A DNA stretch of 7,985 nucleotides from positions 1 through 7,985 of the forward strand of contig JALSRF010000431.1 in NCBI GenBank assembly GCA_026984895.1, given 5' to 3'. Every line of letters begins with the position of its first letter. Positions within the stretch are counted from its first letter, which is position 1. Below the pieces are notes generated by a model. The model had not been told where the DNA came from. It made no database searches and was given only the letters and a program-made list of their open reading frames with translations. Positions 1 to 6,118 of the stretch are shown here, one piece after another. The position numbers were made by a program, and so were the translations under genes. This stretch comes from Paracoccaceae bacterium. GTDB taxonomy: Bacteria; Pseudomonadota; Alphaproteobacteria; Rhodobacterales; Rhodobacteraceae.

Positions 1-875
1 GCCGCCATCAGCTGCGTGTTGACGATGCCGAAAGACATCAGGACGAACATCACCCACAGGAATATGCCAATGAAGAACTGCATGGTGCCCTCGATGGCCG
101 CGCTCATCGGCGACAGCTGGCGCCAGGACCTTGTGTCCAGATCGGGCGCGGCGCGTTTCAGCGCGGCCAGGGCGCGGGTCAGGCCGGGGTCGTCTGCGGT
201 GGCCAGGGCGATCTCGGCCACGCGCTCGCCCGCGCTGACCATGTCCTGCACGGTCTTCAGCCCGGCAAAGGCATAGCGGTCCTCCACCTCGGCGTCGCCG
301 GAATAGAGTCCGGTCACCACGAAGCCCTGTTCGGCCAGGGTGCCATCGACGCGCTGCGCCAGGATGATCACCCGCTTGCCCAGCCGCGTCTTCAGCCGCC
401 TGGCCAGAGATTTCCCGAGCACGATCCCCCAGTCGTCCGGCGCGCCGAGGTATTGCCCCTGCGCGATGGAACCGGGAATGGTCGAGACCGATTTCTCGCG
501 TGCCGGGTCCACGGCCATGAAGGTGGCCGGCAAGGAGCGGTACTCGCTCTGGATCACCGCCTGGATCACCAGGCGCGGGGCCCAGGCGGTGACATCGGGG
601 CCGTTCAGCACCGCGCGCAGGGCGCCCCGGGGGGCGGGCATCAGCCGGGAAACCTGCGGGTCTTCGAGAAAGCCCGGCGCATGAATCTGGGCACTGCCGT
701 TGAGCAGCGTCAGCGCCCGGTCGCGTGTCGATGTGGCCCAGGCCTGGATGATCGAGCCCATGGTGAGGACCGAATAGACCCCCACCGATACCACGATCAG
801 CGTGATCACCGTGCGCCGCGGATTGCGCCAGATATTGCGCCATGACAGCGGCAGGATGAGGCCGAGCATGCCCAT
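1..875 (-). CDS. FtsX/LolC-E type ABC transporter permease, C-terminus cut by the window edge
   Basis: The reading frame is open from an ATG at 875 to the left edge, giving 291 residues with no stop, so the C-terminal part lies outside. The protein starts MGMLGLILPLSWRNIWRNPR, the cytoplasmic lead-in typical of this permease class. A membrane segment follows at about residues 22-45, then a large periplasmic domain (about 46-265), then the first segment of the C-terminal FtsX bundle at about 266-290. Such permeases work with an ATPase to move or release lipid-linked cargo at the inner membrane, as LolCE does for lipoproteins. The start overlaps the stop of the next permease in an ATGA, which implies translational coupling. 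An in-frame ATG at 869 is an alternative start. The sequence differs from the neighbouring permease, so the pair probably forms a heterodimer. The ATPase is not in the window and may lie to the left. The family call is firm; the substrate is unknown. Confidence 0.88.
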   Translation of the reverse strand, partial: MGMLGLILPLSWRNIWRNPRRTVITLIVVSVGVYSVLTMGSIIQAWATSTRDRALTLLNGSAQIHAPGFLEDPQVSRLMPAPRGALRAVLNGPDVTAWAPRLVIQAVIQSEYRSLPATFMAVDPAREKSVSTIPGSIAQGQYLGAPDDWGIVLGKSLARRLKTRLGKRVIILAQRVDGTLAEQGFVVTGLYSGDAEVEDRYAFAGLKTVQDMVSAGERVAEIALATADDPGLTRALAALKRAAPDLDTRSWRQLSPMSAAIEGTMQFFIGIFLWVMFVLMSFGIVNTQLMA

Positions 876-2098
876 CAAGCCGCCCCCATGGCCGCGATCG
901 GCTCAAGCCGGAGGATGCGCAGGTAGGGCACCACCCCGCCGATCGACACCGCGGCGATCAGAACCAGCGGCCCGGCCAGCGCGCTGATCGGGCTCAGGTG
1001 CGGGTAAAGGCGCGAAGGCAGGCCGAACTCGGCCATCAGCCCGCCCAGGTTGCGCCCCAGCGGGATGCCGTATCCTTCCAGGAAAAGCGTGACAGCGCTG
1101 CCGAGGAGGATGCCGATGGCACTGCCGAGCGCGGCCATGAGGATCAGTTCGATCCACATCATCCGCCCGATCGGCGCCGGACGCATGCCCACGGCCAGCA
1201 GCACGCCGAACTCGCGCGTGCGTTCGAGCACCGACATGTACAGCGTGTTCAGAATGATGAACACCACCACCACCACAAGGCTTGCATAGAAGGCGGACGA
1301 GGTGCTGGCATCCAGCGTGATCGCATCCCGCAGCGCCGGCTGCAGCACCGTCCAGTCGGCGGCCACCAGCCCCTTGGCACGGGCGATCGCGCGCACCTCG
1401 GGCAGGGCGCGGTTGACCCGGGCCAGCGTCGGTCCCGACAGGGCTATGACATTGGCCCCGCCGGGCATGGCGAAAGTGTCGCGAAACCGCGCCAGCGGCA
1501 TCTGTGCGAACTGCCGGTCGATCTGCACGATGCCCGAATGGAACAGTCCGACCACCCGCAGGCTGTCGGCGGCGACCGTGCGGTCGGCGGCGCTTCCAAG
1601 CAGGGTCACCCGGTCGCCCGGGGCGACCCCGAGGTTGCGTGCAAGCACGTCGCCCAGCACCACCGCGTCAGCGTCCGCCGGGGCAAGGTATCGCCCGGCG
1701 CTCAGCATCGAGGGAAGCCGCGTCACCTTCCCCTCGCGGGCCGGGTCCACGCCGATGACGGCGGCGCCATAGCTGGTTTCCCCGTTGGCCAGAATGACGA
1801 AGGCCGAGGCGCGCGGCGTGGCCGCGGAAATGCCGTCAACCCGTTCGAGGCGCGCGGCCAGCGCCTGCGCATCGGGGATAAAGCGGGTCATGTCCGGGTC
1901 GTCGGCATAGCCTTCGGGCTGCACCTGTGCAAAGCCGTCCAGCACGTTCAGCGTGTTGGTCTTCATCGCCCGGTAGCTGCCCAGTTGCATCGACAGCATG
2001 AACACCAGCAGCATGCAGGTAAAGGCGATGCTCACCAGGCTGAGCACGGTGCGGGTGCGTTGCCGCCAGAGATTGCGCCATGCCAGCGACAACAGCAT
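875..2098 (-). CDS. FtsX/LolC-E type ABC transporter permease (complete)
   Basis: This 407-residue protein has the family layout. A cytoplasmic start (LLSLAWRNLWRQRTRTVLS) is followed by membrane segment 1 at about 18-38, a periplasmic domain at about 40-265, and three C-terminal segments at about 268-290, 315-339 and 370-391. The FtsX signature LERTREFGVLLAVGM (291-305) sits between segments 2 and 3, and the protein ends with the usual short LRLEPIAAM tail. It should sit in the inner membrane and pair with the second permease and an unseen ATPase. It begins 4 bp after the stop of the LolA-like gene, with only a weak ribosome site (GGGACTGAGCAG), so it is probably translated by coupling. Its TGA overlaps the next ATG. 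Known LolC/E partners extract lipoproteins; other FtsX permeases handle peptides or lipids, so the cargo here is open. Confidence 0.92.
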   Translation of the reverse strand: MLLSLAWRNLWRQRTRTVLSLVSIAFTCMLLVFMLSMQLGSYRAMKTNTLNVLDGFAQVQPEGYADDPDMTRFIPDAQALAARLERVDGISAATPRASAFVILANGETSYGAAVIGVDPAREGKVTRLPSMLSAGRYLAPADADAVVLGDVLARNLGVAPGDRVTLLGSAADRTVAADSLRVVGLFHSGIVQIDRQFAQMPLARFRDTFAMPGGANVIALSGPTLARVNRALPEVRAIARAKGLVAADWTVLQPALRDAITLDASTSSAFYASLVVVVVFIILNTLYMSVLERTREFGVLLAVGMRPAPIGRMMWIELILMAALGSAIGILLGSAVTLFLEGYGIPLGRNLGGLMAEFGLPSRLYPHLSPISALAGPLVLIAAVSIGGVVPYLRILRLEPIAAMGAA

Positions 2099-2102
2099 CT
2101 GC

Positions 2103-2933
2103 TCAGTCCCGCGGGTTGGACAGGTTCGATCTGGTGAAAAGGTAGTCCGGCAAGGGGATGTCGAACTGGGCCTCCCGGGTTTCCAGTCGCGTCCATTTCC
2201 CCGGTTCGGCCAGGTTCTTCATGGTCAGGACCGCCGGGTAGGGGCGCCCGCCAAGGGTGCGGATCCGGTCGGTGGTCATTTCGCGCACCGGCTTCATGTC
2301 CTGGTCGTAATAGGTCACGCCCAGCAGGATGCCGTCATCGCGCACCTTCACCACCTGCTTGCCCCAGACCACCGGTGCGCCGGCCTTGGGCATGGCTTCG
2401 ATGGTGTAGCTCTTGTGGCCGCCGGCCGATCCGGTGGCGATGATGCGATGGGTGTAGTTGCGCAGGACGTCGTCGGCGCGCGACAGGTCGTTGTAGGAAA
2501 AATCCGATCCCATCCAGGACTGGCCCAGCAGCGAGGCGGGCAGTTTCACCACCTGGTTCAGTTTCGGGTTGAAGACCCAGGTCCGGTTGCCCAGCTTCAG
2601 CGTCGCGTTTCCGGCATCCCGGGGCGGGGCGACAAAGCGCACCAGGGCGTCGCGCATGCCGCGCGAATAGCCCTTCATGGTCAGGGTGCGTTCCCATGTG
2701 GGGCGGTGGATCGTCATGCGGGTGGTGGTTTTCGAGGATTTCGAGCGCCAGTTGTCATAGGCCCTTTGCAGAAGCGCGGTTGCCTCCGGGGCCGCCAGCG
2801 CCGTCAGCGGAGGCAGCGCGACCGCGGCAAACGCGCCGGCCGCCAGAAGCGCGCAGAAACCGCGCCGGTCGGCCCCTGCCGTGCGGCGCTGCGCGCGCCC
2901 GTCCGTCCTGTCGATATGCATGCCGAACTGCAT
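2103..2933 (-). CDS. LolA-like outer-membrane lipoprotein-sorting family protein, Tat-exported
   Basis: This is a 276-residue periplasmic protein. The start at 2933 is chosen because GGAGGG lies 5 nt upstream; the frame is open further upstream but has no comparable ribosome site. The N-terminus carries a twin-arginine motif (DRRGFCALL, 22-30), a hydrophobic stretch to about 47 and a likely cleavage after ALA (about 48). The mature part resembles the LolA_like family (COG2834/PF17131 type): VRFVAPPRDAGNATLKLGNRTWVF at about 98-121, then QSWMGSDFSYNDL (138-150), and alternating beta-type stretches to the end. Family members are thought to carry lipid or lipoprotein cargo on a half-barrel. It is first in an operon with two FtsX permeases, so it may receive cargo released by them, in the way LolA serves LolCDE. 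It is not the housekeeping LolA by sequence or context. The cargo is unknown. Confidence 0.85.
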   Translation of the reverse strand: MQFGMHIDRTDGRAQRRTAGADRRGFCALLAAGAFAAVALPPLTALAAPEATALLQRAYDNWRSKSSKTTTRMTIHRPTWERTLTMKGYSRGMRDALVRFVAPPRDAGNATLKLGNRTWVFNPKLNQVVKLPASLLGQSWMGSDFSYNDLSRADDVLRNYTHRIIATGSAGGHKSYTIEAMPKAGAPVVWGKQVVKVRDDGILLGVTYYDQDMKPVREMTTDRIRTLGGRPYPAVLTMKNLAEPGKWTRLETREAQFDIPLPDYLFTRSNLSNPRD

Positions 2934-3058
2934 GTTTCCCTCCGTCGAAGCGCCAGAGGTTCGCGACCGGGGAACAGCTGGAACCGTCTGGACCAAAGGA
3001 CTGAACCGGCTGGTCCATACTACTGGTGCGTACCAGCATCCTCTGCTATGGTCAAGCC
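2934..3058. promoter_or_regulatory. Divergent promoter region between the LolA-like operon and tetR, with candidate TetR operators
   Basis: This 125-bp spacer separates two divergent genes. It holds a 5-bp-arm inverted repeat, CTGGT-gcgt-ACCAG, at 3023-3036, which ends 22 nt before the tetR start. It also holds a wider pair, TGGACCA at 2989-2995 and TGGTCCA at 3011-3017, whose arms are exact reverse complements 15 bp apart. All share the TGG/CCA core. TetR proteins usually bind such palindromes and repress both themselves and a divergent operon. A TTGACC (minus strand, 3050-3055) could be a -35 element for the leftward operon, but no convincing -10 follows it at 17 bp. The exact promoters are not resolved. 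Confidence 0.45.
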
Positions 3059-3766
3059 ATGAGCAAGAAACGGTTCGACAATCTGGATGCCCGGCGCCAG
3101 GACAGGCTGTTCAACAGCGCCGCCGAGGAGTTCGCCGCGCACGGCTATGACGGGGCGTCGCTGAACCGCATCCTGAAACGCTCGGGGATGAGCAAGAGTT
3201 CGCTTTATTACTATTTCGAGGACAAGGCGGATCTGTTCATCAGCCTCGTGGAGCGCTCGCTGGCCTATCTCTTGCGCGAACTCGGCGGGCTGGAGCCGGC
3301 CGCGATGACGGCACAAGGCTACTGGGACGACATCGACCGCTACATGCGCCGCGCCCTGCAGGTGCTGAACCGCAACGCCTGGTATGTGAAGCTCGGGCGC
3401 ATGGTGATTCGGCTGCGCTCTCAGCCCCGCGGGCTTCAGCGCACCAGCCGGCTTTACGGGGCGATGGAACGCTACACCGGGCTTTTGCTTTCCCGCGGTC
3501 AGGAACTGGGCGTGGTGCGCGACGATCTGCCGGCCTCGTATCTGATCCATGCCACCATGGGGCTGGGCGAGGCGCTGGACACGTGGCTGCTGGACAACTG
3601 GGACTGCATGACCGAGGACGCGCGCCTGGACATGGTCAGCACGAACGTCGCCCTGGTGCGCCGCCTGCTCGAGCCGCCTGAACTGCGCGGCGATGCCGAT
3701 GCGCCGCCTGCGTCGCCCGATCGCAGCGCGGCGCGTTCGCACGATAGTGAACAGGTTCGGGATTGA
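3059..3766 (+). CDS. TetR/AcrR family transcriptional regulator
   Basis: This 235-residue one-component regulator has an N-terminal TetR DNA-binding domain at about residues 10-60. Its helix-turn-helix reads ASLNRILKRSGMSKSSLYYYFEDKADLF (33-60), the standard family signature. The rest is a mostly helical ligand-binding and dimerisation domain, with a polar tail after about 205 (PPELRGDADAPPASPDRS) that is probably disordered. The start MSKKRF at 3059 is preferred over an in-frame ATG at 3026, because the earlier one would place the start inside the palindrome at 3023-3036. No strong ribosome site is visible. It is divergent from the LolA-like/permease operon and probably represses it until a ligand, perhaps a lipid or an envelope-active compound, is bound. 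The ligand cannot be told from sequence. Its stop codon lies inside a CueR-like box for the next gene. Confidence 0.93.
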   Translation: MSKKRFDNLDARRQDRLFNSAAEEFAAHGYDGASLNRILKRSGMSKSSLYYYFEDKADLFISLVERSLAYLLRELGGLEPAAMTAQGYWDDIDRYMRRALQVLNRNAWYVKLGRMVIRLRSQPRGLQRTSRLYGAMERYTGLLLSRGQELGVVRDDLPASYLIHATMGLGEALDTWLLDNWDCMTEDARLDMVSTNVALVRRLLEPPELRGDADAPPASPDRSAARSHDSEQVRD

Positions 3767-3793
3767 CATTCCGGTGCGGGAAGGCTGCATGAC
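3763..3793 (+). promoter_or_regulatory. Candidate CueR-type promoter for the L,D-transpeptidase gene
   Basis: TTGACA (3763-3768) is followed by TTCC-ggtgcg-GGAAGG (3769-3784), a dyad in the elongated spacer that MerR/CueR activators use. At 19 bp from the -35 is CATGAC (3788-3793), a weak -10 with 3 of 6 consensus bases. The same TTGAC-TTCC-N6-GGAA plan occurs in front of copZ in this window. The box overlaps the tetR stop (3764-3766). A transcript starting near 3800 would exclude the in-frame ATG at 3789 and supports the start at 3855. The call comes from motif resemblance only. Confidence 0.45.
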
Positions 3794-3854
3794 AGCGGCG
3801 TCCCCCGGCGCGTCAGCTGTCCGGGGCTGGCGTTTCGAGGTGTCGAGGAAGATC

Positions 3855-4472
3855 ATGATCAGGAAAATGAGCGCAAGAACCTGCGGGAAGATGGCGGCAA
3901 ACGCCGGCCCGCGCCTGACGCGGCGCACCCTGTTGACGGGGGCGGCGGCCACCGCAGCGGCGGCGTTGCCGGCGCCGGCCGTTCTGGCGCAGACGGCAGG
4001 GGGCGGCGCCCGGCGCAACATCTCGTCGTTTCGGGTGAACGACTGGCGGGACCATTTCGACAGTCTGAAGAACGGGGTCATCCTGGCGGATACGAACTCG
4101 CGGATGCTGCAGTTCTGGTCCGAGGACGAAACCGTCTACAGAATCTACCCCACCAGCGTGCCGCTGACCGACCAGTTGACGCGGCGCGGCTACACGCGGG
4201 TGATCCGCAAGGTCGTCGGCCCGTCCTGGCGCCCCACCGCGGCGATGAAAAAGCGCAACCCCGAATGGCCGGACTACGTCCCGCCGGGGCCGGACAACCC
4301 GCTGGGCACGCATGCGCTCTATCTCAGTTGGCAATATTACCGCATTCACGGAACCAACGACACGCGCAAGATCGGGCGGCGTTCGTCCAACGGCTGCATC
4401 GGTCTGTTCAACGAGCAGATCGCTGAACTGTTCGCCCTGGCCCGGGTGGGCACCCAGGTCAAGCTGATCTGA
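3855..4472 (+). CDS. L,D-transpeptidase (YkuD domain), Tat-exported
   Basis: This 205-residue protein has a twin-arginine signal: LTRRTLLTG at 21-29, an alanine-rich core, and likely cleavage after VLA at about 45. The mature part is a YkuD/ErfK catalytic domain with GTHALYL (151-157), HGTND (165-169) and the active-site stretch RRSSNGCIGLFN (175-186). His165 and Cys181 are the expected catalytic pair. Such enzymes make 3-3 cross-links in peptidoglycan or attach proteins to it, in the periplasm. The start at 3855 is chosen for GAGGAAG just upstream; ATGs at 3867 and 3891 are also possible. An oddity is that the residue two after the catalytic Cys is Gly, where most family members have Arg (SxGCxR). 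It is first in a row with a cytochrome c and a DsbA-like gene, and a CueR-like box lies 60-90 bp upstream. The enzyme family is secure; its role in this setting is inferred. Confidence 0.9.
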   Translation: MIRKMSARTCGKMAANAGPRLTRRTLLTGAAATAAAALPAPAVLAQTAGGGARRNISSFRVNDWRDHFDSLKNGVILADTNSRMLQFWSEDETVYRIYPTSVPLTDQLTRRGYTRVIRKVVGPSWRPTAAMKKRNPEWPDYVPPGPDNPLGTHALYLSWQYYRIHGTNDTRKIGRRSSNGCIGLFNEQIAELFALARVGTQVKLI

Positions 4473-4596
4473 CCGCCCTCCGGCACCGCGGCATGCGCTG
4501 GCGCTGGCGCGGGCGCTGGCGCCGGGTGCTGCCGGGCGCAGGGCGCGGGCGTTGCCGGGGACAACGAAACGAGGATGAGCAGAAGGGAACCGCGAC
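4473..4596 (+). repeat. GC-rich intergenic spacer carrying copy 1 of a 34-bp direct repeat
   Basis: The spacer between the transpeptidase and cytochrome genes is almost wholly G and C from 4480 to 4560. It contains GGCGCTGGC-like units in series and, at 4506-4539, a 34-bp block that recurs without mismatch at 5131-5164. The block contains the self-complementary GGCGCC and the stretch GGGTGCTGCCGGGCGC. A ribosome site (AGAAGGG, 4581-4587) for the cytochrome lies at the right end. No promoter or T-tailed terminator was seen. Confidence 0.8.
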
Positions 4597-5049
4597 ATGG
4601 ACAGACAGCTGGTTGCACTTGCCGGGGGGTTCGTTCTTGCGGGCGCGGCGGCGATCTACTGGAGCGTGCAGAAAGCGCCCGCGCCCGCATCCATGACCGC
4701 GCCTGATACGGCCGATGTCCAGGCCGGGGCTCCGCTGGCTCAGGTGAAGCGCCCGGCCAGTCTGAGCGCGCAGGCGCAGATCGGCGAACGGGCCTACAAT
4801 GCGAAATGCGCCGCCTGCCATGGCGAAAACGCCGCCGGGCAGAACGGGGTCGCGCCGCCGCTCGTTCACCAGATCTACCGACCGGGACATCACGCCGACG
4901 CCGCGTTCCTGCTGGCGGCGCGCAACGGCGTGCGATCGCACCACTGGCGCTTTGGCGACATGCCCCCGGTCGAAGGGGTGAGCCAGGCCGAGGTGAAGAA
5001 CATCGTCGCCTTCATCCGGGAACTCCAGCGTGAAAACGGGATTCTCTAG
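4597..5049 (+). CDS. Membrane-anchored monoheme c-type cytochrome
   Basis: This 150-residue protein has a short N-terminal membrane anchor (about residues 5-22) with no clear cleavage site, an Ala/Pro-rich linker (28-55) and one class I cytochrome c domain. The heme-binding motif CAACH is at 71-75. The distal ligand is probably Met122 in GDMPPVEG, and a final helix (AEVKNIVAFIRELQRENG) closes the fold. It would sit on the periplasmic face of the inner membrane and pass electrons. An unusual point is the run of extra histidines between heme motif and axial Met: His91, His98-His99 and His115-His116, the last as RSHHWRFGDMPP. These could bind metal. AGAAGGG lies 9 nt before the ATG. It sits between a transpeptidase and a DsbA/ScsC-like protein, near copper-efflux genes, which suggests copper or redox stress rather than a respiratory oxidase operon. 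Partner enzymes are not visible. Confidence 0.9.
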   Translation: MDRQLVALAGGFVLAGAAAIYWSVQKAPAPASMTAPDTADVQAGAPLAQVKRPASLSAQAQIGERAYNAKCAACHGENAAGQNGVAPPLVHQIYRPGHHADAAFLLAARNGVRSHHWRFGDMPPVEGVSQAEVKNIVAFIRELQRENGIL

Positions 5050-5130
5050 CGGGGTGGCGGATGCCTGGTGCCCCGGTGGGCGGTCTGCGCCGGGGCGGGC
5101 ATTTCGCGGCTGGCCTGGCGCACCGGCGGG

Positions 5131-5164
5131 GGCGCGGGCGCTGGCGCCGGGTGCTGCCGGGCGC
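5131..5164 (+). repeat. Copy 2 of the 34-bp perfect direct repeat
   Basis: All 34 bases match 4506-4539. The flanking bases differ on both sides (T versus G before, A versus G after). The two copies lie 625 bp apart and bracket the cytochrome gene. Matching intergenic blocks on either side of one gene suggest a mobile or duplicated spacer element, or expansion of a GC-rich tract, and they give a substrate for deletion of the gene by recombination. Confidence 0.85.
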
Positions 5165-5243
5165 GGGCGGCGGCGGGGGCGCGGTCCGCGGCAGAAAAGG
5201 GAAAAACGGCTGCAGCCGCGCCAGCCGCGGCGATGGCGACAAT

Positions 5244-5272
5244 TTGCCGGCTGACGACATCCGGCGTATTCT
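5244..5272 (+). promoter_or_regulatory. Candidate sigma-70 type promoter for the dsbA-like gene
   Basis: TTGCCG (5244-5249) and TATTCT (5267-5272) are separated by exactly 17 bp, and each matches 4 of 6 consensus bases. This lies about 100 bp before the GTG start, in the only less GC-rich part of the gap. It would let the gene be expressed apart from the genes upstream. No CueR-like dyad was seen here. Confidence 0.35.
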
Positions 5273-5375
5273 GGCCTATACCGGGCGGGCCGGGTATCGG
5301 GCGGGCCGGGGCGCCAGCAGACAGGACGCGCCCCGGGCGAAACATGCAAAAGCAGGCGAAGCGAAGGAAACTGAC

Positions 5376-6098
5376 GTGAAAAAACTTGTCCTGGGCCTGA
5401 TTGCGGCGGCAACCATGTTTGCCGCGGTTCCATCTCATGGGGAGGCGTTGACCCGCGACGAGGTCAAGCGCCTTGCGCTTGAGGCGATCCTGGAAAACCC
5501 CGACATCATCATGCAGGCGGTCAAGATCCTGCGCGATCGCGATGCCGCGGCCGAGAAAAAGCGCGTGTCCGAGGCGTTGAGCAACCAGCGCCAGTTGCTT
5601 GAACACGACCCGAATGCACCAGAGATCGGCAACCCGGACGGCGATGTGACGGTTGTCGAGTTTTTCGACTACAACTGCCCCTATTGCAAACGCACCGCGC
5701 CAGAGCTGGCCAGGCTGCTTGCATCGGATGGGAAGGTGCGCGTGGTCCTTCGCGAATGGCCGATCCTCTCTCAGGGGTCCAGATTCGCCGCGCGCGCGGC
5801 GCTGGCGGCGCGCAAACAGGGGAAATACGCCGAATTTCACGAGGCGCTCATGGGCATGCGCGGCAAGGTGGACGAGGCCAGCACCATGAAGGCGGCGCGC
5901 GAACTCGGGCTGGATACGGACCGGCTGCGCGCCGACATGAACGCGCCCGAAGTGGACGAGCATCTGCAGACCACCGCCAGTCTGGCAAAGGCGCTGGGGA
6001 TATCCGGCACGCCGTCCTTCGTGATCGGCGATGCCCTTGCCCCGGGGTTCATCGATGCCGGCCAGTTCGCGTCGATGGTGGCGGCCGCGCGCAAGTAA
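5376..6098 (+). CDS. DsbA-family periplasmic thiol oxidoreductase, ScsC-like
   Basis: This 240-residue protein starts at a GTG, chosen because AAGGAA lies 6 nt upstream and the translation then opens with a normal Sec signal (KKLVLGLIAAATMFAAVPSHG, cleavage near residue 20-23). A charged helical segment follows (about 25-80: LTRDEVKRLALEAILENPDIIMQAVK onward). It resembles the N-terminal extension of ScsC and Com1 proteins, which in ScsC mediates oligomerisation. The thioredoxin fold then has FFDYNCPYC with the CPYC redox pair at 101-104, a helical insert, and the cis-proline loop GTPSF (211-215). It should oxidise or isomerise disulfides in periplasmic proteins. ScsC proteins are tied to copper tolerance in enterobacteria, and copper-efflux genes follow here, so a role in copper-damaged disulfide repair is plausible. 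A longer in-frame extension upstream is rejected as Arg/Gly-rich non-coding translation. The family is secure; oxidase versus isomerase is not settled. Confidence 0.9.
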   Translation: MKKLVLGLIAAATMFAAVPSHGEALTRDEVKRLALEAILENPDIIMQAVKILRDRDAAAEKKRVSEALSNQRQLLEHDPNAPEIGNPDGDVTVVEFFDYNCPYCKRTAPELARLLASDGKVRVVLREWPILSQGSRFAARAALAARKQGKYAEFHEALMGMRGKVDEASTMKAARELGLDTDRLRADMNAPEVDEHLQTTASLAKALGISGTPSFVIGDALAPGFIDAGQFASMVAAARK

Positions 6099-6118
6099 CC
6101 GGCACCGGTGCAGGTTAC
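6095..6118 (+). terminator. Inverted repeat over the dsbA-like stop codon, possible hairpin
   Basis: GTAACC (6095-6100) and GGTTAC (6113-6118) are exact reverse complements around a core that contains the palindrome GCACCGGTGC. The TAA stop (6096-6098) lies in the left arm. There is no T-run after it, so it may stabilise the 3' end or act as a weak or Rho-assisted terminator. Confidence 0.35.

Larger units (their letters stand above)
5050..5375 (+). other. 326-bp gap between cytochrome and dsbA-like genes: repeat copy 2, GC-rich tract, candidate promoter
   Basis: No gene is supported here; the open frames have composition-driven Arg/Gly/Ala-rich translations. From 5050 to 5190 the sequence is extremely GC-rich and includes repeat copy 2 (5131-5164). 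From 5240 the composition relaxes. A hexamer pair, a small inverted repeat (ATACC at 5278-5282, GGTAT at 5293-5297) and two GGGCGGGCCGGG units (5284-5295 and 5300-5311) follow. An 11-codon frame from ATG 5344 ends at TGA 5377-5379, overlapping the GTG start of the next gene, but it has no ribosome site. Confidence 0.6.

Noticed and set aside
998..2137. Long plus-strand open frame of 379 codons
   Set aside because: It lies antisense to the permease gene, and its translation is rich in His, Arg and Gln with no domain, as expected from the reverse of a high-GC gene.
3693..3854. Longer start for the L,D-transpeptidase
   Set aside because: It would overlap tetR and place the Tat signal deep inside the protein. 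The site at 3855 has a good ribosome sequence.
3020..4081. Minus-strand open frame of 353 codons
   Set aside because: It runs across tetR and the transpeptidase start, both with clear family motifs on the other strand. The translation shows no recognisable fold.
5061..5375. N-terminal extension of the DsbA-like protein
   Set aside because: It is low-complexity Gly/Arg/Ala translation of a repeat-bearing spacer. The GTG at 5376 gives a proper signal peptide and ribosome site.
5344..5379. 11-codon leader peptide coupled to the dsbA-like start
   Set aside because: The TGA/GTG overlap is suggestive, but there is no ribosome site before the ATG and no regulatory codon pattern.
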